Of a stretch of 64,000 nucleotides of DNA, positions 1-9,402 are shown piece after piece. The translations under genes and the position numbers were made by a program. The notes under the pieces were generated by a model that worked only from the letters and a program-made list of their open reading frames with translations, ran no database searches and was not told the origin of the DNA. This DNA comes from Chitinophaga sp. (lineage in GTDB: Bacteria > Bacteroidota > Bacteroidia > Chitinophagales > Chitinophagaceae): contig NZ_JAGHZS010000004.1 of assembly GCF_017745275.1 (NCBI RefSeq), positions 310,001 through 374,000 of the forward strand, written 5' to 3'. Numbering within the stretch: the first letter of the stretch is position 1; every line of letters begins with the position of its first letter.

Positions 1-1750
1 CACTGCCTAAAGCTGTGGGCGTCATCTGCAGCTTTCTTTTTTCGGGGCTTACATTGGAAAGAATATCCGGCTCACTGGCGTCCATCCACCATGCGTCGAT
101 GCCTTTGCTATAAATTTTTTTATTAATCAGGTCCCAGAAACCTTTCCGGGCAGAGGTATTAAACGCGTCGTAAAAGGTGGAAACATATCCCTTGCCTATC
201 CAGTCTCTCTGCTGATCAGCTACATTTCTTTTATAGAGCCATCCATTTCTATCAAACTCTTTATAAGCGGTTATCCCGTCATAAAACTTTGGCCAAACAG
301 ATATCATGATCTGGGTGTTGTATTTTTTATGCAACGCCTCAATCATACCATCGGGAGAAGGGAAACGTTTCTCATCAAACTCCTGGCTGCCCCATTCGGC
401 TTCTTTCCAGTAGCTCCAGTCGAGTACAATATTGTCGATAGGAATTTTTCTCTTGCGGAACTCATCTACAGTAGCAATTATTTCCGCTTGTGTTTTATAT
501 CTTTCCCGGCTTTGCCAGAAGCCCAGTGCCCATTTAGGCACAATAGGCGCTTTACCTGTAAGCGTTCTGTAGCCGGAAATAACTTCATCCATGTTATCGC
601 CATACACAAAGTAATAATCCACCTGTTTGCCGGCTTCAGAGGAAAAGCCGAAAGTATTTTGCTGTTCTTCACTCAGTGGTTCCTGCCATTTCAAAGAAAG
701 ATAGGATTCGCCTTCCGGTATCCATTCTATTTTCACCGGTATCTTGTGTCCTTTTTCAAAGTCGTACGAAATCACTGCAGATGCGGGATTCCATGATTTT
801 CTCCAGCGATCCAATATCAATTTTCCGTTCATCCATACTTTCAGCGAGCCACCATACACGAAGCGGAATTGATGAAGACCTGTCAGGTTACTGGAAAGCA
901 TGCCTTCCCAGGTAACCATGCCTGTAGCAGCCGTAAACTCCTTTGGCATCTGGATCTTTGATTCTCCCAGGAATTCCATATTAATAGTGCCCTCAGGTCT
1001 TTCGATACTGATTTCCTGCGGCTTATGCCAATCGTTGGCATAGGAAGCAGTTAACCAGCCTGCTTCTCCTTTTTTAGAAAACAGTTGTAGGGAAGAAAGT
1101 GGCTGAAGCGGCCGGATATCCCCTGCCCTGGTCAGGGAGTAATTGTCCCACAGGATACCATAGTTCTTATTGGAAATTAAAAAAGGAATGGCTACTTCTG
1201 TATTATTCTGAAAGAAGGTAACCTGTTGTCCTCTATAGTTTACAATCCCATCCTGATGCTGACCGAGTCCATACCAGGCATCGCCTTTGGCAGCCTGAAA
1301 TGTTTGGCTTAAAGTATAATATCTTTTACCGTCAAATACGGCAGGTTGAAAGTTTCTTCCCAAAGGTTGTTTTTCTGCCAGTATTTCTTTGCCGTTCAGG
1401 TCCGTAAAAGTAACGGCACCAGTTTGACGGTTGACAGTGGCAATTAACTTTTTTGTTTTGAGTACCAAGTTTTCTTTAGATGGAATGATATCCCAGGTAA
1501 GTCCCGGTCTTTTCTGATAAACAGTCACCAGGCTGTTGGCAGGTATTATTTCTTTACCGGGAGCAGCAACTACCCTTATAATATTATCGGCTACAACTTC
1601 CAGTTTAACAGCATGCGACGAACCTGTAAACATGGAATCGGTGAAAAGCAGTACGCCATCAGGTAGTGTAATATAAGCGGGCGGAGTCCCTAACGAATCA
1701 TTCATCAAGCCTAAAGTCAGCAGACTAAACAGCAGCAATCTCAGTTTCAT
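1..1750 (-). CDS. GH31 alpha-xylosidase with PA14 insert, C-terminus cut by window edge
   Basis: This enzyme probably removes alpha-1,6-xylose from xyloglucan oligosaccharides in the periplasm or at the cell surface. The visible 583 residues start with a hydrophobic signal peptide (MKLRLLLFSLLTLGL). The N-terminal GH31 beta-sandwich follows, then a PA14-like insert at about residues 283-360, then the TIM barrel. The barrel contains WWMDASEPD, whose Asp557 is the expected GH31 nucleophile. The acid/base region lies beyond the window. PA14 inserted in GH31 is known from xyloglucan alpha-xylosidases of Cellvibrio and Bacteroides (family knowledge). The start is the ATG at 1748-1750; upstream are a TAGTTTTA element at 1777-1770 and paired direct repeats at 1837-1801. 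The neighbouring HTCS1, GH5 and GH74 genes support a xyloglucan role. Other GH31 specificities such as alpha-glucosidase remain possible. Confidence 0.88.
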   Translation of the reverse strand, partial: MKLRLLLFSLLTLGLMNDSLGTPPAYITLPDGVLLFTDSMFTGSSHAVKLEVVADNIIRVVAAPGKEIIPANSLVTVYQKRPGLTWDIIPSKENLVLKTKKLIATVNRQTGAVTFTDLNGKEILAEKQPLGRNFQPAVFDGKRYYTLSQTFQAAKGDAWYGLGQHQDGIVNYRGQQVTFFQNNTEVAIPFLISNKNYGILWDNYSLTRAGDIRPLQPLSSLQLFSKKGEAGWLTASYANDWHKPQEISIERPEGTINMEFLGESKIQMPKEFTAATGMVTWEGMLSSNLTGLHQFRFVYGGSLKVWMNGKLILDRWRKSWNPASAVISYDFEKGHKIPVKIEWIPEGESYLSLKWQEPLSEEQQNTFGFSSEAGKQVDYYFVYGDNMDEVISGYRTLTGKAPIVPKWALGFWQSRERYKTQAEIIATVDEFRKRKIPIDNIVLDWSYWKEAEWGSQEFDEKRFPSPDGMIEALHKKYNTQIMISVWPKFYDGITAYKEFDRNGWLYKRNVADQQRDWIGKGYVSTFYDAFNTSARKGFWDLINKKIYSKGIDAWWMDASEPDILSNVSPEKRKLQMTPTALGS

Positions 1751-1800
1751 ATACGTGGATTAGATGCTGTAAAACTATGGCTATGGTGGCATTGATAAGG

Positions 1801-1837
1801 GCCCCAAATGATTCAACATGGGGACTCAAATGTTACA
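1801..1837 (-). promoter_or_regulatory. Putative HTCS1 operator upstream of GH31 (22-bp direct repeat)
   Basis: Read on the minus strand, TGTAACATTTGAG starts at 1837 and TGAATCATTTGGG starts at 1815, exactly 22 bp apart. The pair lies just upstream of a TAGTTTTA -7-like element (1777-1770) and of the GH31 start. The same element occurs as direct repeats at 6068/6090 and 17178/17200. Binding by HTCS1 is inferred from position and from the two-half-site spacing usual for AraC-type DNA-binding domains. Confidence 0.6.
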
Positions 1838-1877
1838 AACCGGCCTATACCACTGCATATTCGCAGAAGGGACTGTA

Positions 1878-4800
1878 TTAAAGATGCCTGTTTTTAATAT
1901 TCGCGACATATTCTGAAGGAGTGACCTTAAACTCTTCCTTGAAAAGTTTACTGAATACTTTCGGGTTATTAAATCCTACCTGGTAGGCTACTTCTGAAAT
2001 AGACATTCCACTTTTATCTAATAATTGCGCCGCCCTTTTCAAACGAATAGAGCGGATAAAGTCCAATGGCGATTTCCCGGTAAGGGAATTTATCTTCCGG
2101 TACAGGGTAACCCTGCTCATGAACAGCTCCCGGCTCAATTCATCTACTGAAAAGTCAGGATTATCTATTTGTTTTTCAATAATGTCTAACGCCTGTTTTA
2201 GGAATTTCTCATCAACCGGGGTGATGGTCACCTCTTCCGGGTTGACTTCAATTTGCTTCTGGAATTTCTTCTTTAGTAATTGTTGTTGTGCCAATAGATT
2301 ATTAATACGGGATCCGAGGATCTCAAAGGTGAAAGGTTTGGTGATGTAATCATTGGCACCGGCTCTCAGGCCCGCCAGTTGTTTTTCCTCGCTACCCATG
2401 GCCGTAAGCAGGATAACCGGAATATGTGAGGTGAGTGTTTCGGACTTAATTTTGCCTACCAGCTCCACCCCATCCATCAATGGCATCATCACGTCGCTTA
2501 CCACGAGGTCGGGATTTAACCGTTTAATTTTCTCCCAGCCCTCACTTCCATTAGTAGCTTCCTCCACATGGTAATGTTCTTTCAGGTTATCTTTCAGGTA
2601 AAAGCGCAGGTCTTCATTATCTTCCACTATCATAATTGTTTTTTTCCTGTTTCCTTTTTTGGTTTCTTCAATATCTGCCGGCTCCTCTTCGGCTGCTGTT
2701 GCCGAAGTTACGGGCCGGGGCGCTGTATACATCTTCCTGGCAGGGAGTAATACGGTAAAGCAGGTACCCTGATCCGGTTCACTTTCCACTGTAATGGTAC
2801 CGTGGTGCAGATTTACAAACTCTTTTGTGATGGCCAGCCCTATACCTGTTCCCTGGTTTACCATACTCTCCGGTACTTCCGTCTGGAAAAACCGTTCGAA
2901 GATTTTTTCGTGTTGAGCAGCCGGGATGCCAATACCAGAGTCTTTTACTTTGATGGCAACCGTACCATCTGTTTTGGGGCTAACGGGTGGATTATATGTC
3001 AATTTGACACTTACTTCGCCATTATCGAAAGTGTATTTAAAAGCATTGGAGAGCAGGTTAAATAAAATCTTCTCTATCTTATCTTTATCAAAATAAATCT
3101 CCAGGTGGTCAATATCACTGGAAAATGAAAACCGGATTTTCTTCTTTTCTGCCACATCTGTGAAAGAGCAACTGGTTTCCTGGCAAAAGCCAACAATATC
3201 ACCTACTGCAGGGTGCAGTCGTATTTCTTCCACTTCCATTTTCCTGAAATCCAGCAGCTGGTTCACCAGGTTCAGCAAACGTTTGGCATTCCGTTGCACG
3301 AGGTTCAATTGTTCTACCTGCTCCTGGTCTGTAGTCTGTTTAATGATTTTATCCAACGGCGCCATAATGAGGCTTAAGGGTGTCCGGAATTCATGGCTTA
3401 CATTAGTAAAAAACTTTGTTTTTAACTGTTCCAGGGCATGCGCTCTTTCTGCCTCTCTTCGTTGCTGAGTCACCTCAAAACGCATATGTATCCTGTCTAA
3501 AGTAATGCGTCGGATCAGGAAAAACAGGCTGGCAGCCACCAGTAAATATATAAAGTAGGCAATGGGGGTTCGCCAGAATGGTGGCGCAATATTGATTTGC
3601 AGGGTTTTTACTTCGCTCCATAATCCTGTTCTGTCCAGCACCTTTACCTTGAAGATGTAATGACCCGGGCTGAGGTTCGTATAGGTGGCTCTCCGTTGGC
3701 TATCGTCTGTATACAGCCAGTCGGTGTTAAACCCTTCCAGCATGTACGCATATTTATCATTGCGGTTATGTGAGAAATCAAGCGAGGCAAAGTCAATAGA
3801 GAAAACATTTTCTTTATACTTCAGGTCAATGCTTTCCAACTGCGGTAAAGCACGGCTCAATAGCACACGGTTATCTACTCTTTCGCCGGGTGCTATATTT
3901 TTATCCAGCAGTTGAAAACCGGTGAATGTAATGGCGGAGTGGCCAACGGATGGCTTAATGGAGGCGGGATTAATGATGTTAAACCCGGACGGTCCTCCGA
4001 AAAATAATTCACCGGTTGCCGTTCTCAGCGCCGCATTTTCATTAAATTCCCGGTTCTGCAGGTTATTGGTGGCATCGTAATTAACCACGGAAAAAGTAAT
4101 ATGGTGATTATTCTGCCTGGGAATAACATTAGATAAGCCGTTAGGCGTGGAGATCCAGAGTGTTTGATGCGCATCTTCCAGGATATTTAATATCATATTA
4201 TCCGGAAGGCCATCTGCTATGGTGAAGGTCTGAAATTCCCTGGTTTGGCTGTCAAACAGGTTAAGTCCTTCCCTGGTTCCTGCCCAGATACGCCCCTGGC
4301 TGTCTTCCAGGAGACAAAAAATACCGTCGTCGTTTAAACTGTTTTTCTTGTTGGAATGCTGATAAGTAGTCACCACTTTATTGTCCGCCAAAACCATAAT
4401 GCCTCCGCTGGTACCTACCCATAAATCGCCTTTCCTATCCTGCATTACAGCAGAGACATAATTCGCGCCTCCGCCGTTTTTATAATGATAAAACCGGTTA
4501 GCAGCCCTGTCGAAACGATCCAGTCCACCGCCCAGGGTGCCTATCCATAACTGTTGTTTTTTATCTTCAAATATTTCCCAGACAACATCATCTGCCAGGC
4601 TGAAAGAATCGCGTTCATTATGCCGGTAATGTGTAAACTTCCTGCCATCAAAACTATTGAGGCCACCATAATAAGTACCCACCCAAAGGATATCTTCCTG
4701 GTCAATCCAGAGACTCACAATCACATTATTGCTCAAACTATTGCTGTTATTGGGATCGTGCAGGTATTGCCGGAAAGCATTATTCTTCCTGTCGAAATAA

Positions 4801-5960
4801 ATCAGCCCCCCGCCATTGGTGCCTATCCAGATATTACCATACTTGTCTTCTGCAAAACGATTTACATCATCAAACTGTAAACTCCGGGGGTCTGACTCCC
4901 GGTGATGGAAATAGGGAAACTGTATAACATTACTATTATAATAATTTACACCTTGTTTGTAGGTGCCAAGCCATATTATTCCCTGGTTGTCTTTGTAAAT
5001 GGCAGTGATACTGTTTTGACTGATACTTTTGGGATCATTGGGGTTATTCAGCAGGAAAGTGGTATTAAACCCGTTCTTTTTGTCTATCAGGGCTACTCCG
5101 CCATGATCTGTTCCCACCCAGATCAAACCATTATTATCCTGCACTACCTGGCTTACCAGGTCCGACTTTAGCCTTACCGGGAAAGAATTTTTACCCATCC
5201 TCACAACGCTGCCATCTTCCGGATGGAAAAAAAAGAGGCCATTATTGTAGCTCCAGCACCAGATATCGCCGTCATTATCTACAAAAATGGAAAAAGTACT
5301 TTCAGCTTTGTGCAGCTTTTGCAGGGCATCACTGGAAAAAATGGTTTTCCCCAACTGTATATCATACTTCTGCAAAAATCCGGACTCATATATCAGCCAT
5401 AGCTTTCCATCTGCAGCTTCCTTTATCGAAGTGATTTTTTCTCCGGACGGCACAGGGGCTTGTGCCTTAAATGGCTTTATGCTTTTATCGTTGGCAGAAT
5501 ATAAATACAGTCCTTTGTCGCTGTAAAGAAACCAGTACCTGCCTTCTTTGCCTTTTACGATGCTGGAAATAGTACCCGCAGGCAAACCCAGTGCAGATAA
5601 ATAGCTGCTATAATTGGCGTCGAACTTTTCTGTATCCGGGTTATAGATACAGGGGCCGCCCATGGTTGATATCCACATTTTCCGGCCGGGTAACTCATAA
5701 AAGCTGACGATATTATTGGCTACCAGGGAAGTACTGTCGTTATGATCCTTGCGAAATATTTTAAAAGAATAACCATCATAACGATTCAGTCCATAAGTAG
5801 TTCCCACCCACAAAAAACCGTCCTGGTCTTTAACCACGGCGTTTACCTGGTTATGGGATAAGCCATTATAGGTGTTGAGCTTTGAAAAATTATAGTGTTC
5901 TCCCTGCGATAAAACGACCAGCGACTGCAACAAAAAAACAACCCCTAAAAGGTAACGCAT
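1878..5960 (-). CDS. Hybrid two-component system sensor/regulator (HTCS1)
   Basis: This is a one-protein glycan sensor and transcription regulator of about 1360 residues. It has a signal peptide, a long periplasmic part of two-component-regulator propeller repeats (repeated W[VI]GT..GLNR.D units), a Y_Y_Y domain and one membrane segment (YFIYLLVAASLFFLI). The cytoplasmic part is HisKA with His856 in NVSHEFRTP, HATPase, a receiver with Asp1156 in VVSDVMMP, and an AraC-type HTH at the C-terminus. The reading frame extends to 6080, but the ATG at 5958-5960 gives a proper signal peptide (MRYLLGVVFLLQSLVVLSQG), so I chose it. It lies between GH31 and GH5. The presumed operators at 6068-6106 are in the divergent promoter region, suggesting autoregulation together with control of GH5. 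The ligand is probably a xyloglucan oligosaccharide (inference from neighbours). Confidence 0.93.
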   Translation of the reverse strand: MRYLLGVVFLLQSLVVLSQGEHYNFSKLNTYNGLSHNQVNAVVKDQDGFLWVGTTYGLNRYDGYSFKIFRKDHNDSTSLVANNIVSFYELPGRKMWISTMGGPCIYNPDTEKFDANYSSYLSALGLPAGTISSIVKGKEGRYWFLYSDKGLYLYSANDKSIKPFKAQAPVPSGEKITSIKEAADGKLWLIYESGFLQKYDIQLGKTIFSSDALQKLHKAESTFSIFVDNDGDIWCWSYNNGLFFFHPEDGSVVRMGKNSFPVRLKSDLVSQVVQDNNGLIWVGTDHGGVALIDKKNGFNTTFLLNNPNDPKSISQNSITAIYKDNQGIIWLGTYKQGVNYYNSNVIQFPYFHHRESDPRSLQFDDVNRFAEDKYGNIWIGTNGGGLIYFDRKNNAFRQYLHDPNNSNSLSNNVIVSLWIDQEDILWVGTYYGGLNSFDGRKFTHYRHNERDSFSLADDVVWEIFEDKKQQLWIGTLGGGLDRFDRAANRFYHYKNGGGANYVSAVMQDRKGDLWVGTSGGIMVLADNKVVTTYQHSNKKNSLNDDGIFCLLEDSQGRIWAGTREGLNLFDSQTREFQTFTIADGLPDNMILNILEDAHQTLWISTPNGLSNVIPRQNNHHITFSVVNYDATNNLQNREFNENAALRTATGELFFGGPSGFNIINPASIKPSVGHSAITFTGFQLLDKNIAPGERVDNRVLLSRALPQLESIDLKYKENVFSIDFASLDFSHNRNDKYAYMLEGFNTDWLYTDDSQRRATYTNLSPGHYIFKVKVLDRTGLWSEVKTLQINIAPPFWRTPIAYFIYLLVAASLFFLIRRITLDRIHMRFEVTQQRREAERAHALEQLKTKFFTNVSHEFRTPLSLIMAPLDKIIKQTTDQEQVEQLNLVQRNAKRLLNLVNQLLDFRKMEVEEIRLHPAVGDIVGFCQETSCSFTDVAEKKKIRFSFSSDIDHLEIYFDKDKIEKILFNLLSNAFKYTFDNGEVSVKLTYNPPVSPKTDGTVAIKVKDSGIGIPAAQHEKIFERFFQTEVPESMVNQGTGIGLAITKEFVNLHHGTITVESEPDQGTCFTVLLPARKMYTAPRPVTSATAAEEEPADIEETKKGNRKKTIMIVEDNEDLRFYLKDNLKEHYHVEEATNGSEGWEKIKRLNPDLVVSDVMMPLMDGVELVGKIKSETLTSHIPVILLTAMGSEEKQLAGLRAGANDYITKPFTFEILGSRINNLLAQQQLLKKKFQKQIEVNPEEVTITPVDEKFLKQALDIIEKQIDNPDFSVDELSRELFMSRVTLYRKINSLTGKSPLDFIRSIRLKRAAQLLDKSGMSISEVAYQVGFNNPKVFSKLFKEEFKVTPSEYVANIKNRHL

Positions 5961-6067
5961 TACTATAGGTTTTAGGTATAAAAATTTCTCGCCTGCCTGG
6001 CCTTCATGCGCTTCCTGCTGGCATCGTTTTTTATTCATACTCCTGAAATGATATTTTCTGAGGGTAT

Positions 6068-6106
6068 TGTAACATTCCATACCCTAATCTGACAGAATCC
6101 ATACCC
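6068..6106 (+). promoter_or_regulatory. Putative HTCS1 operator in the HTCS1/GH5 divergent region
   Basis: TGTAACATTCCATACCC starts at 6068 and TGACAGAATCCATACCC starts at 6090, a 22-bp direct repeat. An inverted copy of the second half (GGTATGGGT, 6110-6118) follows directly. The first nine bases, TGTAACATT, are identical to the elements before GH31 and GH74. The remainder of the 467-bp gap (5961-6427) holds AT-rich sequence at 6121-6155, a palindrome at 6338-6361 and a 25-codon open frame at 6177-6254 that I do not call as a gene. Confidence 0.6.
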
Positions 6107-6337
6107 CCCGGTATGGGTCAGACGATATAACTTTATTATAATTATATTATTCCACGCAAATAACCCTGCCCCGTTATGAAAACATCACTATTGCTGCCTG
6201 GTGTTCAGGCTGTTTCTTTCTATACGTCTTGTTTAACAGGCCCATCTTCATAATCCATCTGTTAAGTGTCAATATAACACATAAAATTTACTGCAACAAA
6301 TTCCACGCTCCTTAAAGCCCGGTAACCCATACGGATG

Positions 6338-6361
6338 TTTTTGCTAACATTTTAGCAAAAA
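6338..6361. promoter_or_regulatory. Perfect 10-bp inverted repeat upstream of GH5
   Basis: TTTTTGCTAA (6338-6347) and TTAGCAAAAA (6352-6361) are perfect inverted repeats with a 4-base spacer, ending 66 bp before the GH5 start. The arrangement fits an operator for a dimeric regulator or a leader-RNA hairpin. No matching site was noticed elsewhere, so the binding protein is unknown. Confidence 0.4.
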
Positions 6362-6427
6362 TACAATCATCCGGGAACAAAAATACCATTCACCCCTTTT
6401 TTTCAACCACTCTAAAACGATTCACGT

Positions 6428-8275
6428 ATGAAACATCTTTTATTTTTATCGACGTTGTTATCATCCGGTTGTAAATGGTTATTGCTAACAGCCGGTATTT
6501 TATTTTCAATTCCCGCATGGAGTCAATTACCTACGGCACAACAGGTAGCCAGCCAAATGAAAGTAGGCTGGAACCTGGGAAATACGCTGGAAGCCATTTG
6601 TGGAGAAAACGCCTGGGGCAATCCCAATACCAGCCAGGCGCTTATCAATGCTGTAAAAGCCGCCGGTTTTAATACCATACGAATCCCCGTGGCCTGGGAT
6701 TGTCATACCAGCAATGGCGTTATTGATGCAAACTGGATGGCCCGTGTGAAAACCGTGGTAGACTACTGCATTAACAGTAACCTGTATGTTATCATAAACA
6801 TCCACTGGGACGGAGGCTGGTTAGAGAATAATTGCACTACCAGCGCACAATCCGCTGTAAATGCCAAACAACAAAATTACTGGACGCAAATCGCCAATTA
6901 TTTTAAAAACTATAATGAACGATTACTTTTCGCCAGCGCCAATGAACCGGCGGTAAGCGATGCAACAGGTATGTCGGTGCTGCTATCCTATCACCAGACA
7001 TTTGTAAATGCGGTGCGTGCCACCGGCGGAAATAACAGCAGCCGCTGTTTGGTTATACAAGGTCCTGCCACCAACCCCGACTATACCTACAACCTGATGA
7101 ATACCCTGCCAACTGACCCTGCCTCCAATCGCCTGATGGTGGAAGTTCACTATTATGCGCCCTGGCAATTTTGTGGTTTAACATCAGACGAAAGCTGGGG
7201 TAAAATGTTTTTCTACTGGGGAAATGGCTACCACTCTACCATACAACCAGACCGCAACAGTACCTGGGGAGAAGAAAGCGAAGTAGAAAGGCTTTTGGGG
7301 CTGATGAAAACAAAGTACATCGATAACGGCATCCCGGTTATCATTGGTGAATTTGCTGCTGTTAAACGAAGCAACCCCACAGATCTTTCATTGCATCTGG
7401 CATCGAGAGAGTATTTTCACAGGTATGTTTCCAGCTCCGCCAAAAGCAAGGGGATCATTCCCATCTACTGGGATGCTGGCGTTGCCGGAGGTGTATTTGA
7501 TCGTAGTACAGCAACGGTATCTGACCAGGGTGTAGTGAACGCCATTATGCAAGGAGTCAACGGATCTACCTCCGGCTATATCACACTGGCTAATCGTGCT
7601 ACGGGTTTATTCATAGATGGAATAGGCAGAACTGCCAACGGATCTAATTGTTCTCAATGGGGTAATAGCGGCAGCTATAACCAGCAATGGAGTGTAGAAA
7701 CCACCGGAAGTTATGTAAAACTAAAAAACCGTGCTACAGGATTATATTTAGATGGAATGGGCAGAACGACCAACGGCTCCATTGCTGGTCAATGGGCTAC
7801 CAGCAGCAGCAGCAACCAACAATGGACCATGGAAAATAACGGCGGCTATGTAAAATTCAAAAACGCAGCAACCGGTTTATACCTGGATGGTTTAGGTCAA
7901 ACCAGCAATGGCGCTGACCTGGGACAATGGGGCTTAAGTTCCAGCTATAACCAGCAGTGGAGCACTTCTTCCGTAACGAATGCCCGGATGGCAACAGCAA
8001 CATTATCTCCTGCACTTACCACCACCAATAAACAGGCATTGCAGGTTTCTGCATATCCTAATCCCTCCTCCTCTGCTTTCAACCTGGTAACTAATACCAA
8101 AGAAAAGATAACGTTGATTGAAATAATTGATATGACAGGAAAGGTAGTTGAATCCATTAAAGCGGCTGCTATTCAAAACAAATTAGTATTTGGGGGATCG
8201 CTCCCTCCTAATACCTATATCGTGAAGGTGACCGGTACCAGCGGCGTAACAACCTTTAAGATTATCAAACAATAA
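6428..8275 (+). CDS. Secreted GH5 endoglucanase/xyloglucanase with beta-trefoil CBM and T9SS sorting domain
   Basis: This 615-residue extracellular endo-beta-glucanase probably cuts cellulose-like or xyloglucan backbones. The signal peptide ends near AWSQ (about residue 32). The GH5 barrel spans about 40-375 and contains GWNLGNTLE, typical of GH5_4. The acid/base is Glu173 in ASANEPA and the nucleophile is Glu308 in IIGEFAA. Residues about 383-510 form three related repeats with ATGL[FY][IL]DG and NQQW motifs, a ricin-type beta-trefoil (CBM13-like) lectin. The last 80 residues (AYPNPSSS to FKIIKQ) are a type A T9SS sorting domain, so the protein should be exported by type IX secretion. It is divergent from HTCS1 and is followed by a strong hairpin terminator. 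A xyloglucan preference is inferred from GH31 and GH74 nearby. Confidence 0.92.
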   Translation: MKHLLFLSTLLSSGCKWLLLTAGILFSIPAWSQLPTAQQVASQMKVGWNLGNTLEAICGENAWGNPNTSQALINAVKAAGFNTIRIPVAWDCHTSNGVIDANWMARVKTVVDYCINSNLYVIINIHWDGGWLENNCTTSAQSAVNAKQQNYWTQIANYFKNYNERLLFASANEPAVSDATGMSVLLSYHQTFVNAVRATGGNNSSRCLVIQGPATNPDYTYNLMNTLPTDPASNRLMVEVHYYAPWQFCGLTSDESWGKMFFYWGNGYHSTIQPDRNSTWGEESEVERLLGLMKTKYIDNGIPVIIGEFAAVKRSNPTDLSLHLASREYFHRYVSSSAKSKGIIPIYWDAGVAGGVFDRSTATVSDQGVVNAIMQGVNGSTSGYITLANRATGLFIDGIGRTANGSNCSQWGNSGSYNQQWSVETTGSYVKLKNRATGLYLDGMGRTTNGSIAGQWATSSSSNQQWTMENNGGYVKFKNAATGLYLDGLGQTSNGADLGQWGLSSSYNQQWSTSSVTNARMATATLSPALTTTNKQALQVSAYPNPSSSAFNLVTNTKEKITLIEIIDMTGKVVESIKAAAIQNKLVFGGSLPPNTYIVKVTGTSGVTTFKIIKQ

Positions 8276-8301
8276 TCATCACAGCGGGTACACTACATAA
8301 A

Positions 8302-8339
8302 CCAGGGGCCCTCATCACGTTGGTGATGAGGGCCCCTGG
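8302..8339. terminator. Bidirectional hairpin terminator between convergent GH5 and dehydrogenase genes
   Basis: A perfect 17-bp stem (8302-8318 with 8323-8339) encloses the tetraloop GTTG. It sits between the stop of GH5 (8275) and the stop of the minus-strand dehydrogenase (8378). Both flanks lack a long T run, so termination strength is inferred from stem stability and from the convergent layout. Confidence 0.75.
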
Positions 8340-8377
8340 ACTTTAACACTGGAAAAGAAATGTTAAACCAAATACAC

Positions 8378-9394
8378 CTAATCCAGCGCTATCATCGCCT
8401 TAATTACCCCCTTAGACGGATGAAGCAAACTTTCAAATTCATTAACAACTTCTTCAAATGCCAATCGGTGCGTTATATAATTGGTTGGCTGTATCCACCC
8501 TTTCCTGATGGAAGCAATCACATGTTCAAAGTCTTCCCGCGTAGCATTGCGACTGCTCATTAAAGTAGCTTCCCGCTTGTGATACTCCGGATGACTAAAG
8601 CTGATATCTCCTTTCTGCAAGCCCACCAGCACATATGTTCCACCGTGCGCTATATATTGAAAGCTGTTATTAATAGCTTTTAAACTGCCCGTTGCATCAA
8701 TAACAACGGTAGGCATATCGCCATTTGTAATCAGGGCCAGCTGCTCCGATACGTTTTCCGTGGAGGCATCTATGACATGATTCACCTGCAACTTCTCCCT
8801 GCAAAATGCCAGCCTGTTTGCATTAACATCCACCGCAATGACGTTAGCACCAGCAATACGTGCGAACTCCATAATCCCTAAACCAATAGGACCGGCGCCA
8901 ACTACCAATACAAACTCACCAGGTTTTACATCTGCCCGCCTGATGCTATGTGCACCAATAGCCAATGGTTCCACCAATGCCAGTTCATCATATCCCAGGC
9001 CGTTGCCGTGTACCAGTGCATAGGCAGGTACGTTGAGGTATTCCCTCATGCCGCCGTCAACATGCACACCACAAACATTGATCTTAACACAGCAATTAGG
9101 CTTGCCAGATCTGCAGGCGATACAAACACCACAATTAAAATAAGGGATAAAGGTGACGATGTCTCCGTTGGAAAATCCTGCTGCTCCATTAGCATCCACT
9201 ATCTCACCTGAAAGTTCATGTCCTAAAATACGTGGATAATTAAAATATGGCTGCGTTCCTTCGAAAGCATGCAAATCAGTACCACAAACGCCGATGCGGC
9301 GAATCCTGATCTGAACATATCCTTCGTCCGGTGCCTGTCTTTGCGTATCCTCCAGCACTAACCTTCCCGGTTCCTCACAAATTATTGTTCGCAT
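8378..9394 (-). CDS. Zinc-dependent medium-chain alcohol/polyol dehydrogenase
   Basis: This is a 338-residue MDR-family oxidoreductase that likely oxidises a sugar-acid or polyol intermediate of L-fucose catabolism with NAD(P). Visible features are the catalytic-zinc cysteine in GVCGTDLHAFEG, the GHE motif in LGHELSGEI, a structural-zinc cysteine cluster (CGVCIACRSGKPNCC) and the Rossmann motif VVGAGPIGLG. The chosen ATG at 9392-9394 begins MRTIICEEPGRL, the family's usual N-terminus; the open frame runs further upstream, but that extension overlaps the mutarotase gene. The start is 8 bp after the mutarotase stop, so it is the last gene of the fucose operon. The closest recognised groups are L-galactonate/sorbitol-type dehydrogenases; the exact substrate is not readable from sequence. 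Confidence 0.82.
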   Translation of the reverse strand: MRTIICEEPGRLVLEDTQRQAPDEGYVQIRIRRIGVCGTDLHAFEGTQPYFNYPRILGHELSGEIVDANGAAGFSNGDIVTFIPYFNCGVCIACRSGKPNCCVKINVCGVHVDGGMREYLNVPAYALVHGNGLGYDELALVEPLAIGAHSIRRADVKPGEFVLVVGAGPIGLGIMEFARIAGANVIAVDVNANRLAFCREKLQVNHVIDASTENVSEQLALITNGDMPTVVIDATGSLKAINNSFQYIAHGGTYVLVGLQKGDISFSHPEYHKREATLMSSRNATREDFEHVIASIRKGWIQPTNYITHRLAFEEVVNEFESLLHPSKGVIKAMIALD

Positions 9395-9402
9395 ATGATT
9401 AT

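Noticed and set aside
329-915. Plus-strand open frames near the left edge
   Set aside because: They lie antisense to the GH31 gene, whose minus-strand frame carries clear family motifs.
6177-6254. 25-codon open frame (MKTSLLLPGV...) between HTCS1 and GH5
   Set aside because: Short, no family likeness and no clear ribosome site; could be leader sequence only.
7580-7965. Three repeated units of about 135 bp, possible DNA repeat array
   Set aside because: They are the coding repeats of the beta-trefoil CBM in GH5 (ATGLYLDG and NQQW motifs), not CRISPR or a mobile repeat.
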